Assembly (NCBI RefSeq): GCF_037023745.1
Contig: NZ_CP146101.1
Span: forward strand, 6,216,001-6,280,000
Length of the DNA stretch: 64,000 bases
Reading direction: 5' to 3'
Source of the DNA: Streptomyces sp. SCSIO 30461
GTDB lineage: Bacteria > Actinomycetota > Actinomycetes > Streptomycetales > Streptomycetaceae
This document shows positions 24,820 through 32,060 of the stretch, piece after piece. Positions within the stretch are counted from its first letter, which is position 1. Each line of letters begins with the position of its first letter. The notes beneath the pieces are model-generated. The model did not search any database. It saw only the letters and a list, made by a program, of their open reading frames with translations, and was not told the origin of the DNA. Made by a program: the position numbers and the translations under genes.

Positions 24820-25655
24820 TGTCTTCGTCGACCAGGCGACAAGGCCATGCGGACCGACTGCCGGCGTCCGGCACCATGTGGGCTCAAGAGATCGTGGCCG
24901 GCCGACCGGCTTGGCGGCACACCCCCTCCGGAGTGGTCTTCCGTGCCGTTCCTGGTGGGACGTTCCTGATGGGCTTGTCCGACGCGGAACTGGACGCGGT
25001 CCGTGCCATCGAGCAAGCCGACGGCGCCGATGACGACCTCGAACCGTTCTTCGCTGGTGCCGTCCAAGCCCGGCCGGTGCGTGAGGTGCGGGTCGAGCCA
25101 TTCATGATCGCTCGGCATCCGCTTACGGTCGCTCAGGTACGGCACTGGCTACCTGACTACGAGGACAGCTTCGCCGGCTCGGCTTCGGGCACGGCCCGGG
25201 TCCAGGACGACTTGGACGACCTGCTCGCCGCGTTGCCCTTCCGGCTGCCGAGCGAGGCAGAGTGGGAGTACGCGGCTCGGGCAGGCACCACCACCCTGAC
25301 CTTCCGCGGTGATGAGAGGCCGGACGAGGACCAGTTGCTCGACGACTTCGCCGACGAGCGGCGCACTACCGCGGCTGAGAACGCCTTCGGGTTGGTGGCG
25401 ATGGGGTCGGCGAACGAGATCTGCGCTGACGTGTGGATTCCTCATTTCACGGACGCGCCGGTGGACGCACGTCCCCGCACCGGGGAGGGACCGCACGTGG
25501 TGCGCGGAGGTGCCGGCGACCTCTATCCGTGGCAAGGCTGCGATGAATGGCTGTTGTTGCTTTCCGCCACCCGCTACGAGATCCACGACTTCACCGCGGT
25601 CCGTCCCGTCGCACCTGTGCCAACCAGTCCGGGCATGCCTGGTCAGCCCCTGTGA
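24819..25655 (+). CDS. FGE-sulfatase (SUMF1/EgtB C-terminal-like) domain protein
   Basis: 278 residues. The fold is recognised from VPGGTFLMG, REVRVEPFMIARHPLTVAQVRHW, RLPSEAEWEYAARAGT and a late VVRGGAGD. Canonical C-terminal copper-binding cysteines of true formylglycine-generating enzymes are not evident, so it is more likely related to the EgtB-type oxidase half or a non-catalytic member. ATG 24819 overlaps the DinB stop (TGATG). ATG 24876 is an alternative start. Confidence 0.75.
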   Translation: MSSSTRRQGHADRLPASGTMWAQEIVAGRPAWRHTPSGVVFRAVPGGTFLMGLSDAELDAVRAIEQADGADDDLEPFFAGAVQARPVREVRVEPFMIARHPLTVAQVRHWLPDYEDSFAGSASGTARVQDDLDDLLAALPFRLPSEAEWEYAARAGTTTLTFRGDERPDEDQLLDDFADERRTTAAENAFGLVAMGSANEICADVWIPHFTDAPVDARPRTGEGPHVVRGGAGDLYPWQGCDEWLLLLSATRYEIHDFTAVRPVAPVPTSPGMPGQPL

Positions 25656-25930
25656 CAGCTGCCTCGCAAGTCCGCCCAGCGCGCAGGGCGGCGGTGGGCT
25701 GCGAGGGCGAGTACCTGTGGCTGCATGGGTCGGACAACGTGCTTGCGCCGGTAGTCGAGTAGCGGCGCCCCTGATTGCCCCGGCCGTTTCCTGTACCCCC
25801 GTCGCGCCGGCCGGGGCTCAGCGCACAAGGTCCGCCAGTGAGGTTTCAGGTAGTACATCCCTCAATCGAGTGAGAGCTCATGAAGTCTCTGTGGGGATGT
25901 GGACTCCATGCGAACTCTGATCACGAAAAG
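25656..25930. other. Gene-free region before the integrated element
   Basis: No open frame here has coding character. A degenerate, formerly coding stretch cannot be excluded. Confidence 0.4.
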
Positions 25931-25958
25931 GCCCCTCGGTCGATCTTGACCGAGGGGC
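25931..25958 (-). terminator. Probable original terminator of tRNA-Val, now left of the element
   Basis: An 11-bp perfect stem (25931-25941 / 25948-25958), with TTTT following on the minus strand. It lies 32 bp beyond the tRNA fragment at 25990, where a tRNA terminator would be before insertion. Confidence 0.7.
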
Positions 25959-25989
25959 TGATTCCGGCTCTCACCTGGCACTTCCTACT

Positions 25990-26032
25990 GTGGGCGCGGA
26001 CGGTTTCGAACCGCCGACATCTGCTTTGTAAG
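25990..26032. repeat. Left attachment-site repeat (tRNA-Val 3' fragment)
   Basis: 43 bases identical to 34468-34510, covering the T-arm, acceptor 3' strand and anticodon-stem 3' part of tRNA-Val. Sequence diverges immediately on both sides. Confidence 0.85.
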
Positions 26033-26141
26033 TTCGCCCTGGGTGCGGCTGAGTACCATGACGGGCCGGTGGCGGCTGCCGCTCACAGTCCTCCGCGACC
26101 GCCTCTGTGCGCCGACGTTGATGTCAGCAGTGGATGTCAGA

Positions 26142-27203
26142 TCACGGGTTCGGCATCTGCTCGTCAGCCACCCTGCGTGGTCGTGCAATGGCTTCCGCGG
26201 CACGCCTGTCAGCTGCATTCTTTCGCTCGATGGAGGCCCGCAGCTCCGCAGGGGTCGGCCATGGTGCACGCCGATGGATCATTCGATGGCAGTTGGCACA
26301 TATGAGGGCGAGATCGCTGAGCTTGGTCCGTCCCTCCCCTGCTACATGGAGCGGAAGGACGTGATGGCACTCGATGTACCCGGCGCCACGGTCCCCGTAG
26401 ACCGCCTCGAAGTCGAAACCGCACGCCTCGCAAGCGAGCCGTCCGCCGCGCTGAAGAACAGAAGTGATCTTCTTTTTGCGCAGGCCCTTGTTCCGTTCAC
26501 GCGCTCTATGCCGACGCATGAGCAACCGCCCTTCGGGCGCGCTGTAGTCGTCGAACTCCTCGTCCTCAGTCGGCGCGAGGGACTGCAGTTCGCCCGTCGC
26601 GATGCCCTGGCGGATGAGTCGCGCGGCCTGGATCATCTCCTCCGGCCGGGCAAGGAACTCGTGCAGCACCGCAACGTCAAGCGCGCCGCCGTTGGTGGGC
26701 TTCCCCTGGTACTCCGGGTGCCGGGTGGCGATGTCGAACGTCTTGCGAGCGACACCATTGGGATTGCGGAACTTCTCGTTGCGCTCCGCTTCAGTATGGA
26801 TGGGAAGCAGTTGGAGCAGAGCAGACAGCTCCACCACCCGACTGTCCTGGGCGTCCAACCCCTTCCAGCCGTTGTCCATCACCAGGTGACAGGCAAGGAT
26901 GATCTCGTCGCGGGCCCAATCCGGGTTCTTGATGGCCTTGACCCGGAAACCCTCCCGCTTGAGCCATGCCGCGGCGTGGTCCTTGCCACCGCTGAACTCG
27001 TGCGACGCAAGGACCCGTCCCTGGTCCCACTTGTGCGCCACCCCGGCGACGGCCTTGGAGTCGTACTCCTGCCCCTCATGAACCAGAAGGTACGACCGCG
27101 CTTCCCCGAAACCGTACTTCTCCAGGAAGGCATCCCGCCCCAACTCATCGTGCTCCGCCAGGGTCTTGAGCACGGACTCTCGTGTGATCGCTCCTCTGCG
27201 CAT
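26142..27203 (-). CDS. McrA-like type IV restriction nuclease (ScoMcrA-type head, sulfur-binding-like, HNH)
   Basis: 353 residues. An N-terminal head domain (about 1-90: ESVLKTLAEHDELGRDAFLEKYGF, then YDSKAVAGVAHKW) resembles that of ScoMcrA. The middle (about 95-205) has KFRNPNGVARKT and HPEYQGKPTNGG, resembling DNA phosphorothioate sulfur-binding domains. The end is an HNH nuclease: CEACGF, ECHHVLPLHV, LICANCHRMIH, with Cys pairs for structural zinc. It would cut phosphorothioated or otherwise modified incoming DNA. ATG 27203 is preceded by a TACGCT box, suggesting a leaderless transcript. It lies beside the left att site. Confidence 0.72.
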   Translation of the reverse strand: MRRGAITRESVLKTLAEHDELGRDAFLEKYGFGEARSYLLVHEGQEYDSKAVAGVAHKWDQGRVLASHEFSGGKDHAAAWLKREGFRVKAIKNPDWARDEIILACHLVMDNGWKGLDAQDSRVVELSALLQLLPIHTEAERNEKFRNPNGVARKTFDIATRHPEYQGKPTNGGALDVAVLHEFLARPEEMIQAARLIRQGIATGELQSLAPTEDEEFDDYSAPEGRLLMRRHRARERNKGLRKKKITSVLQRGGRLACEACGFDFEAVYGDRGAGYIECHHVLPLHVAGEGRTKLSDLALICANCHRMIHRRAPWPTPAELRASIERKNAADRRAAEAIARPRRVADEQMPNP

Positions 27204-27322
27204 GGCAGGAGCGTACGGCCGAGCGCCGACAGCGCAGTCCGCATCGAACAGACGCAGCATGGGCAGCGCTCTGTCGATCTTGCCGCATCACCGCACCAGG
27301 GAGCCCTTAGCGCTGATTACAA

Positions 27323-27490
27323 GGTCGGTGGAGCGGCTTTGGGCGGGAGCTGCCATGGGGCGAGAGATCATGGCCCCGTAAGCTTCCGGCGAGTCGGGCA
27401 GTCTGTGGACCTGCCCGGTAAAGCACGACGTTGGGGCCATGATCTTCGAGGCTCGCCCCATGGTGGCTGCCTAAAGCCGTGGAGCCGACC
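27323..27490. repeat. 168-bp imperfect palindrome of unknown identity
   Basis: Arms 27323-27377 and 27433-27490 pair over nearly all their length (outer GGTCGG/CCGACC, then GCGGCTTT, then CCATGGGGCGAG, then GATCATGGCCCC), with a 6-base insertion in the right arm. The central loop holds a further 7-bp hairpin (CGGGCAG/CTGCCCG). No ORF crosses it. It could be a structured RNA, a MITE-like unit or a phage/plasmid origin relic. The flanks 27204-27322 and 27491-27680 show no gene. Confidence 0.75.
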
Positions 27491-27680
27491 GGCCCCAGCC
27501 ACAGCGGGCCACCGTCCACGGCATCGGGTGTGCTCGCTCCAGCCGCGCGGCCGGCGGAGCCGGGGCCCGGAGCGGGGCGGAGACAGGAGCGTCGGGGCCC
27601 GGCGCTGGAGCCGGGGCCGCGCGCGGCGAGCGGAGCGAGCCGCCTTGATGAAGTAGAGAAACTCTTACCGCGCTACTCGC

Positions 27681-27914
27681 TCAGAGGGCGATTGGCTTGT
27701 ACGCCAGGGCTCGATCAACGATCTTCTCGGCGGTTGGCTCCGGATCAGAGTCCCAGAAGATGTAGTCGCTGACGTGGGGACACGCGAGTCCGCTTTGCAG
27801 TGCGTCCAGGATCGCGTCGGCCTCGTCCTCGTCGGTGACCGAGCCGTCCATCAGGCGCTTCACGAGTTGGATGGCTTCCCTGCGGCTCATCCTCATGTGG
27901 TGTTCGCTGTTCAC
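27681..27914 (-). CDS. Colicin/pyocin immunity-like protein (E9imm-like), orphan
   Basis: 77 residues. The pattern ...LVKRLMDGSVTDEDEADAILDAL, CPHVSDYIFW, PTAEKIVDRALAYKP matches the four-helix colicin E-type DNase immunity family (helix III motif P-x-x-SD-[LY]-I). Such proteins bind and block HNH nuclease toxins. No cognate bacteriocin toxin is next to it. The start is uncertain: GTG 27914 overlaps the NUDIX stop (TAGTG); ATG 27896 or 27890 are alternatives. It is downstream of, and probably co-transcribed with, the NUDIX gene. Confidence 0.65.
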   Translation of the reverse strand: MNSEHHMRMSRREAIQLVKRLMDGSVTDEDEADAILDALQSGLACPHVSDYIFWDSDPEPTAEKIVDRALAYKPIAL

Positions 27915-28366
27915 TACGCCGTGATCAATCGACGGCCGTCATGGCACCTGACGTGGGGACCGGCCCCGTCCAGCGCATCGAGGAGGCGGACCGCATAGGC
28001 CTCAGCCATCAGCTCGGAGGCTTCGCCGGGCGTGATCCACTCAACTGCCGTCGATTCGTCGGAAGTTCGCTCCATGCCGCCCGACGGCTTGCATCGGAAG
28101 ACCAAGGCCACGACGCCTCGCGTCATGTTCTTGTAGATCCCGGTCAGCTCGTCCACCTTGACCCGGATGCCGGTCTCTTCCCAAACTTCGCGAGCCACTC
28201 CCTCCTGGGGGGACTCGTTGAGTTCGAGGACTCCGCCTGGGAGTTCCCACCGTCCGTTGTCCGCGCGGCGGATCGCCAGGAGTCGCCCGTCTTCACGCAC
28301 GACTGCCCCCGCGACGGACACAGAGTGCAGTGGCGTTGACTGGGCTTCGCGGGCGCTGTTACTCAT
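27914..28366 (-). CDS. NUDIX hydrolase, Pif-like
   Basis: About 150 residues. The Nudix box is complete: GGVLELNESPQEGVAREVWEETGI (GX5EX7REUXEEXGU). In the AICE pSAM2 a Nudix protein (Pif) next to the GntR regulator KorSA blocks redundant transfer between element-bearing cells; the same divergent pairing is seen here. The hydrolysed nucleotide is unknown. The start codon at 28366 lies inside an operator-like palindrome, implying control by the divergent GntR protein. The open frame upstream runs antisense through the GntR gene and is spurious. Confidence 0.75.
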   Translation of the reverse strand: MSNSAREAQSTPLHSVSVAGAVVREDGRLLAIRRADNGRWELPGGVLELNESPQEGVAREVWEETGIRVKVDELTGIYKNMTRGVVALVFRCKPSGGMERTSDESTAVEWITPGEASELMAEAYAVRLLDALDGAGPHVRCHDGRRLITA

Positions 28367-28376
28367 GTACAGGAGC
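28361..28376. promoter_or_regulatory. GntR operator-like site 1 (between NUDIX and GntR genes)
   Basis: ACTCATGTACAGGAGC, one of three copies of an ACTCATGTACATGAGT-like palindrome around the GntR gene. It covers the NUDIX start codon. Confidence 0.6.
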
Positions 28377-28396
28377 ATAGGAGAGTGAGAAGGACT

Positions 28397-29176
28397 GTGG
28401 AAACAGCTGTAGGGGGTGGCAGGGCCGTACCGAGGTACGTCCAGATCGCCGAGGAGATCGTCCAGCAGATCCGGGCGGGCGTCCTCAAGCCTGGTGACCT
28501 GGTGCCGAGCGAATCCGAGCTGGTGGAGCGCTACGGCGTTTCCGGCGGGACGATCCGTAAGGCCATGGTGGAGGTCCGGGCCAGCGGGCTCGTGGATACG
28601 CGCCACGGCAAGGGCTCGATCGTGAGGGACCGGCCGCCCGTGCGGCTGCGTTCCTCGGATCGCTTCCGCGCCTCGCACCGCCGCGGCGGCAAGGCGGCCT
28701 ACCTCGCCGAGTCTGCGCAGTCCGGTGCGACGGCCAAGGTGAGCGTCCTCTACATCGGCCCGATGGAGGCCCCGGAGGGGATCGCCGAGCGGCTGGACGT
28801 TCCCGCCGGCGCCCAGGTCCTCGCCCGGCGACGCCTCTACTTCCGCAACGGCGTCCCGGTGGAGACCGCCACGTCGTACCTTCCGTGGGACGTCGTCAAG
28901 GACATCCCCCAGCTGTTCTCCGAGAACCCCGGCCCCGGCGGCATCTACGCCCGCCTGGAGGACGACGGCCACGTCTTCACCGAGTTCGTGGAGACACTTA
29001 CCGCCCGACCGGCCGCCAAGGCCGAAGCGTCCGAACTCGCGCTCAGCCCTGGTGCGCCGGTCATTCACCTGCTGCGGAACGCCGTCACCGAACAGGGGCG
29101 CGTGGTCGAGGTCTGCGACACCCTCATGGCCGCTGACCAGTTCGTTTTCGAGTACCGCATCCCCGCCATCGACTGA
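28397..29176 (+). CDS. GntR/HutC-family transcriptional regulator, KorSA-like
   Basis: 259 residues. The winged helix is at about 12-78: YVQIAEEIVQQIRAGVLKPGDLVPSESELVERYGVSGGTIRKAM, then GLVDTRHGKGSIV. The UTRA-type ligand domain (about 110-255) includes ARRRLYFRNGVPVETATSYLPW and a final strand set ending FEYRIPAID. In AICEs such regulators silence replication and transfer. GTG 28397 has a GAAGGA Shine-Dalgarno and is preferred over GTG 28385. Three matching palindromes flank the gene. Confidence 0.82.
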   Translation: METAVGGGRAVPRYVQIAEEIVQQIRAGVLKPGDLVPSESELVERYGVSGGTIRKAMVEVRASGLVDTRHGKGSIVRDRPPVRLRSSDRFRASHRRGGKAAYLAESAQSGATAKVSVLYIGPMEAPEGIAERLDVPAGAQVLARRRLYFRNGVPVETATSYLPWDVVKDIPQLFSENPGPGGIYARLEDDGHVFTEFVETLTARPAAKAEASELALSPGAPVIHLLRNAVTEQGRVVEVCDTLMAADQFVFEYRIPAID

Positions 29177-29227
29177 CACGTCCTCAACTTCTCTCAACCC
29201 GCTGGGACTTCTTCGTCGCGGCGGGTT

Positions 29228-29245
29228 GACTCATGTACAGGAGTC
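29228..29245. promoter_or_regulatory. GntR operator-like site 2
   Basis: GACTCATGTACAGGAGTC, an 18-bp palindrome with one mismatched pair, upstream of the frameshifted AICE gene. Confidence 0.65.
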
Positions 29246-29264
29246 AGACACTCTTCTCCATGTC

Positions 29265-29280
29265 ACTCATGTATATGAGT
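29265..29280. promoter_or_regulatory. GntR operator-like site 3
   Basis: ACTCATGTATATGAGT, the best-conserved half-sites of the three, 36 bp downstream of site 2 and 34 bp before the next start codon. Confidence 0.65.
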
Positions 29281-29314
29281 AACGGAGTCCAGCACCTCTA
29301 GAGGAGTGATCTCT

Positions 29315-29575
29315 GTGCGTCAGATCCCCGTCGACACATCGGCCGCCGCCGTGATGGTGGCTCAGCCCCCGCAGCCCAAGGTGAAGGACCGTCGTACCGG
29401 TAGCGTGCGATGGACGCGGAGACCGGTGCCGCGCTGTCGACCGTGGACGTGATGTTCGCGGCGAACGGTGAGGTGGAGATCCTTTCGGTGACCGTGCCGG
29501 AGACCGGTATCTCCGGTGACCTGGCCATGGGCACCCCGGTCGCTCTCACGGGACTGATCGCCCGGCCGTCGCAGC
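29315..29575 (+). pseudogene. AICE core hypothetical gene, frameshifted and truncated
   Basis: From GTG 29315 (GAGGAG Shine-Dalgarno) the frame reads RQIPVDTSAAAVMVAQPPQP, KVKDRRTG. After a missing G near 29402 it continues one frame lower as MDAETGAALSTVDVMFAANGEVEIL, VPETGISGDLAMGTPVALTGLIARP. This protein, as I recall the family, is a regular resident of actinomycete integrative elements upstream of transfer genes; its function is unknown. After LIARP the conservation stops abruptly at about 29570, which looks like a deletion junction joined to another gene's end. Confidence 0.65.
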
Positions 29576-29588
29576 CGGCCCCGGCGAC

Positions 29589-29717
29589 ATGTTCAACGCC
29601 TCCTTCTGGGAGACCGTCGGCACCGCGGGCACAGCCGCCGTCGGCTCCCTCGTCAAGGGCCTGTTCGCCCGCGTCGTCGGCGACAAGAACAGCGCCTCCA
29701 CCGCCACTGGGGTGTAG
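29589..29717 (+). CDS. Short ORF after the deletion junction (possibly a gene remnant)
   Basis: 42 residues (MFNASFWETVGTAGTAAVGS, then LVKGLFARVVGDKN...). No Shine-Dalgarno. The frame is sensible for the DNA and its stop abuts the next GTG, so it may be the C-terminus of a longer phage- or plasmid-type protein lost in the deletion. Function unknown. Confidence 0.35.
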   Translation: MFNASFWETVGTAGTAAVGSLVKGLFARVVGDKNSASTATGV

Positions 29718-30152
29718 GTGCGGTGCGCACTACCGCGGCGGCTCAAGCGCCAACTCGGCCGCCGCGGGGCGATCCTCTCCTGCTACGGCATGGTGTGGAT
29801 CGCCATCGGCTACGGCCAGATCATCCAACCCCAAGCCGACCAGCGGGGACTCACCCTTCTCCTCGACATCTGGCCCCTGACCGTATGGGGCTCCCTGTGG
29901 ATTGCCGCAGGGGCAATCGCCGTCATCTGCGCGTGGGCTCCGCCGGGCCGTGACGCCCCCGCCTTCCTCGCACTGCCGCTGATCGTGGTGCCGTGGATGG
30001 CGTCCTACTTCGCCGCCTGGATCTTCGGGGACTTCCCCCGCGGCTGGGCCGCGTCTGCGGTGTGGGCGGCTATCACCGTCCCGGTCCTGGTGGTGGCGGG
30101 ATGGCCGGAGCCTCCCCGCCGTAAGAGAGCGGAGCCTCCGTATGAGTGCTGA
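29718..30152 (+). CDS. Four-helix membrane protein, phage-like
   Basis: 144 residues, four hydrophobic segments (about 18-38, 48-68, 78-98, 108-128), with WIAIGYGQI, AWAPPGRD and FGDFPRGWAASAVW between them. It resembles small membrane proteins of actinophage late regions, but no functional family is assigned. GTG 29718 follows the previous stop directly; the gene overlaps the next by 11 bp, as in a phage operon. Confidence 0.6.
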   Translation: MRCALPRRLKRQLGRRGAILSCYGMVWIAIGYGQIIQPQADQRGLTLLLDIWPLTVWGSLWIAAGAIAVICAWAPPGRDAPAFLALPLIVVPWMASYFAAWIFGDFPRGWAASAVWAAITVPVLVVAGWPEPPRRKRAEPPYEC

Positions 30153-30495
30153 ATTCTGGGCGTCGATCGGCGTGTACGCGGCCACCGCGGGTGCGGGCGT
30201 GTGGGCAGCCCGCTCCGCGCGTCGCACCCCGAAGCAGGAACGCCGGGACGACTTCATCGCCATCACCGACCAGCAGGGCAAGGCGATCGAGCGGCTGGAG
30301 AAGCGCGTCCAGCTGCGGGAGGCGGAGGCGGAAGCGGAAGCGCAGCGGATCGCCGACCAGGACGAGGCCATCGGCTGGCTGCTGGGCCGGGTGCGCGGGC
30401 TGGTGCTGTACATCCGCAAGGCGGGCCTCGAACCTCCGGCAGCTGAGCCGCTGTCGGAGCGAGCCGCGCGCTACATCCACCACATCGACACGTGA
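30142..30495 (+). CDS. Small membrane-anchored coiled-coil protein, phage-like
   Basis: 117 residues: one N-terminal helix (FWASIGVYAATAGAGVWAA) then a long charged helix (about 35-80, QQGKAIERLEKRVQLREAEAE) predicted to form a coiled coil. Proteins of this layout occur near lysis or tail genes of Streptomyces phages; the role is unknown. It overlaps the preceding membrane-protein gene. Confidence 0.6.
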   Translation: MSAEFWASIGVYAATAGAGVWAARSARRTPKQERRDDFIAITDQQGKAIERLEKRVQLREAEAEAEAQRIADQDEAIGWLLGRVRGLVLYIRKAGLEPPAAEPLSERAARYIHHIDT

Positions 30496-30509
30496 GAACT
30501 GGAGTACGG

Positions 30510-30647
30510 ATGTCGGAACTGCCAGCGGAGCGTCCGGTCACGCCGCGGGTGGACGAGTCCGCGGCTGACCTTCAGACGCTCGTCGACATGGGCGTCATCG
30601 AGGGACAACCCGAACCCCCTCCGCCGGACCGGGTGCCGGAGGAGTAG
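30510..30647 (+). CDS. 45-residue protein, phage-like operon end
   Basis: Starts MSELPAERPVTPRVDES, ends with DMGVIEGQPEPPPPDRVPEE; acidic and proline-rich, no known domain. GGAG at 30501-30504 precedes ATG 30510. A terminator follows. Its last 22 codons are duplicated (diverged) at 33900-33968 on the other side of the ABC cassette. Confidence 0.6.
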   Translation: MSELPAERPVTPRVDESAADLQTLVDMGVIEGQPEPPPPDRVPEE

Positions 30648-30650
30648 CAG

Positions 30651-30680
30651 AACCCCCGCTGCCGAAAGGCGGCGGGGGTT
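30651..30680 (+). terminator. Terminator of the phage-like operon
   Basis: A 13-bp stem (30651-30663 / 30668-30680, one G-T) with a GAAA tetraloop, then TTCTTG. Confidence 0.75.
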
Positions 30681-30871
30681 CTTGCTGTCCCCTGGTTGTA
30701 CGTCATGACTTGGGCTCGAACAAGATCTTCAAGATGCGGCGGCGCGCGGCGAGATCGAGTCACAGGCAGCCCTGGGGGTGACTATCGGCAACTGTTCAGT
30801 TAACGCTTTGCGATGATCAACAAGTGCGTCTACGGTGATGATCAACCAATCTGACCACACAGGGGGGCATT

Positions 30872-31303
30872 ATGGGCAAATGGAGGAAGGCGGCTGCGCT
30901 GGGAGCAGCGGCTCTGACGCTGGGGATAGGCGCGCCGACCGCTGCGGCTGCCAGCCACTCATTCCCGTGGACCGCCAACGGATTCACCACAGGAAACGAG
31001 TCGCGCAGATGGGACTCGCTCGGGGGCAATACCCAGACGCAGTACTCGTGCACGCGGTCGTTTGGCGGCCGTGGAGGCACCATCGTCTACGAGTTGTACC
31101 AGGACAAGAGCTGGGCGCCGGACCCCAAGCAGAGCAGCGGGTGGTTCGAGTGCTCGCTCACCGACCAGACCAAGAGCTGGGCCCCGTCCTCAAAGGCAAA
31201 GTTCTACTGGAAGCTCGGCGAGGTGCCCGGTGGCTGCCTGTCCACCCCAACGGGCGCCTGCCCTATAGACATGACAGGTCGCACCGCCTACACCACCAGC
31301 TGA
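30872..31303 (+). CDS. Secreted protein of unknown function, possibly antimicrobial
   Basis: 143 residues: a signal peptide (KWRKAA, hydrophobic core, cleavage after AAA near 27) and a mature part of about 116 residues rich in Trp, Ser and Thr with four Cys (YSCT, FECS, GGCLS, GACP) that could form two disulfides. Not recognised as a known family. It sits 13 bp upstream of an ABC transporter with two permeases, an arrangement used by many bacteriocins with self-immunity pumps. That link is inference only. Confidence 0.6.
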   Translation: MGKWRKAAALGAAALTLGIGAPTAAAASHSFPWTANGFTTGNESRRWDSLGGNTQTQYSCTRSFGGRGGTIVYELYQDKSWAPDPKQSSGWFECSLTDQTKSWAPSSKAKFYWKLGEVPGGCLSTPTGACPIDMTGRTAYTTS

Positions 31304-31316
31304 GGACACCCATCCT

Positions 31317-32060
31317 GTGATGTCCCGTGCGAATGAGCGGCAGGCCGTTCTGGCCTGCCGCTCCGTCACCAAGAAGTACGGCTCCCAGACCGCGGTGTCC
31401 GACGTGACCCTGGAGGTCCGCCCCGGCGAGGTCGTCGGACTCCTCGGCGCCAACGGCGCCGGCAAGACGACCCTGATGCGCATGGCCTGCGGTCTGGTGA
31501 AGCCCACCCAGGGCTCGGTGGAGATTCTCGGGGAGCACCCTCCGCTGTCGCTGGAGTCCGCTCGCCAGGTCGGTGCGGCCTTGGACACCCCGGCCTTCTA
31601 CCGCTGGATGACCGGTCCGGCGCAGCTCCGCAGTCTGCTGCACTCCTCCGGGCTCCCGGACCGGGGCACCAGCGCTGCCGCGCTACGCCGGGTCGGCCTG
31701 GAGGGGGAGGCCCGCAAACGCATCCGCGCGTACTCCCAGGGGATGCGGCAGCGTTTGGCGTTGGCCGCAGCACTCATGCGCCGGCCTCGCCTGCTCCTCC
31801 TCGACGAGCCGACCAACGCCCTCGATCCGCATGCCGTCGTCATGGTCCGTGAACTGATCCGCCAGGAGAAGGAGAACGGCACCGCCGTCCTCGTATCCAG
31901 CCACCAGCTCGATGAGATCCAGCGGATCTGCGACCGAGTGGTTGTCATGAACCGCGGAGCGGTGGTGGCCAGCGGAGCGCTGGACGAGGTCGGCCTCGGT
32001 GAAGCCGAGTCCCTGGAGGACTGGTTCTTCCGGATCAGCGGGCACAAGGGGGCGTGGTGA
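31317..32060 (+). CDS. ABC transporter ATP-binding protein (bacteriocin-immunity-type)
   Basis: 247 residues, one complete ATPase: Walker A GANGAGKTT (about 44-52), signature YSQGMRQRL, Walker B LLLLDEP, D-loop NALD and H-loop SSH. The class resembles LanF/BcrA ATPases that serve drug- or lantibiotic-export pumps. GTG 31317 or ATG 31320 may be the start. Its end overlaps the first permease by 7 bp, so the three genes form an operon. Confidence 0.85.
   Translation: MMSRANERQAVLACRSVTKKYGSQTAVSDVTLEVRPGEVVGLLGANGAGKTTLMRMACGLVKPTQGSVEILGEHPPLSLESARQVGAALDTPAFYRWMTGPAQLRSLLHSSGLPDRGTSAAALRRVGLEGEARKRIRAYSQGMRQRLALAAALMRRPRLLLLDEPTNALDPHAVVMVRELIRQEKENGTAVLVSSHQLDEIQRICDRVVVMNRGAVVASGALDEVGLGEAESLEDWFFRISGHKGAW

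Noticed and set aside
25990..26032. A second functional tRNA-Val
   Set aside because: Only the 3' part is present; the D-arm and 5' acceptor strand are missing, so it is an attachment-site remnant.
27307..27519. 70-codon ORF within the 168-bp palindrome
   Set aside because: Its sequence is created by the inverted repeat and has no Shine-Dalgarno or coding bias.
30872..31303. Lactococcin-972-type bacteriocin
   Set aside because: Size, export signal and nearby ABC genes fit, but the characteristic sequence pattern of that family was not seen, so the protein is left unnamed.
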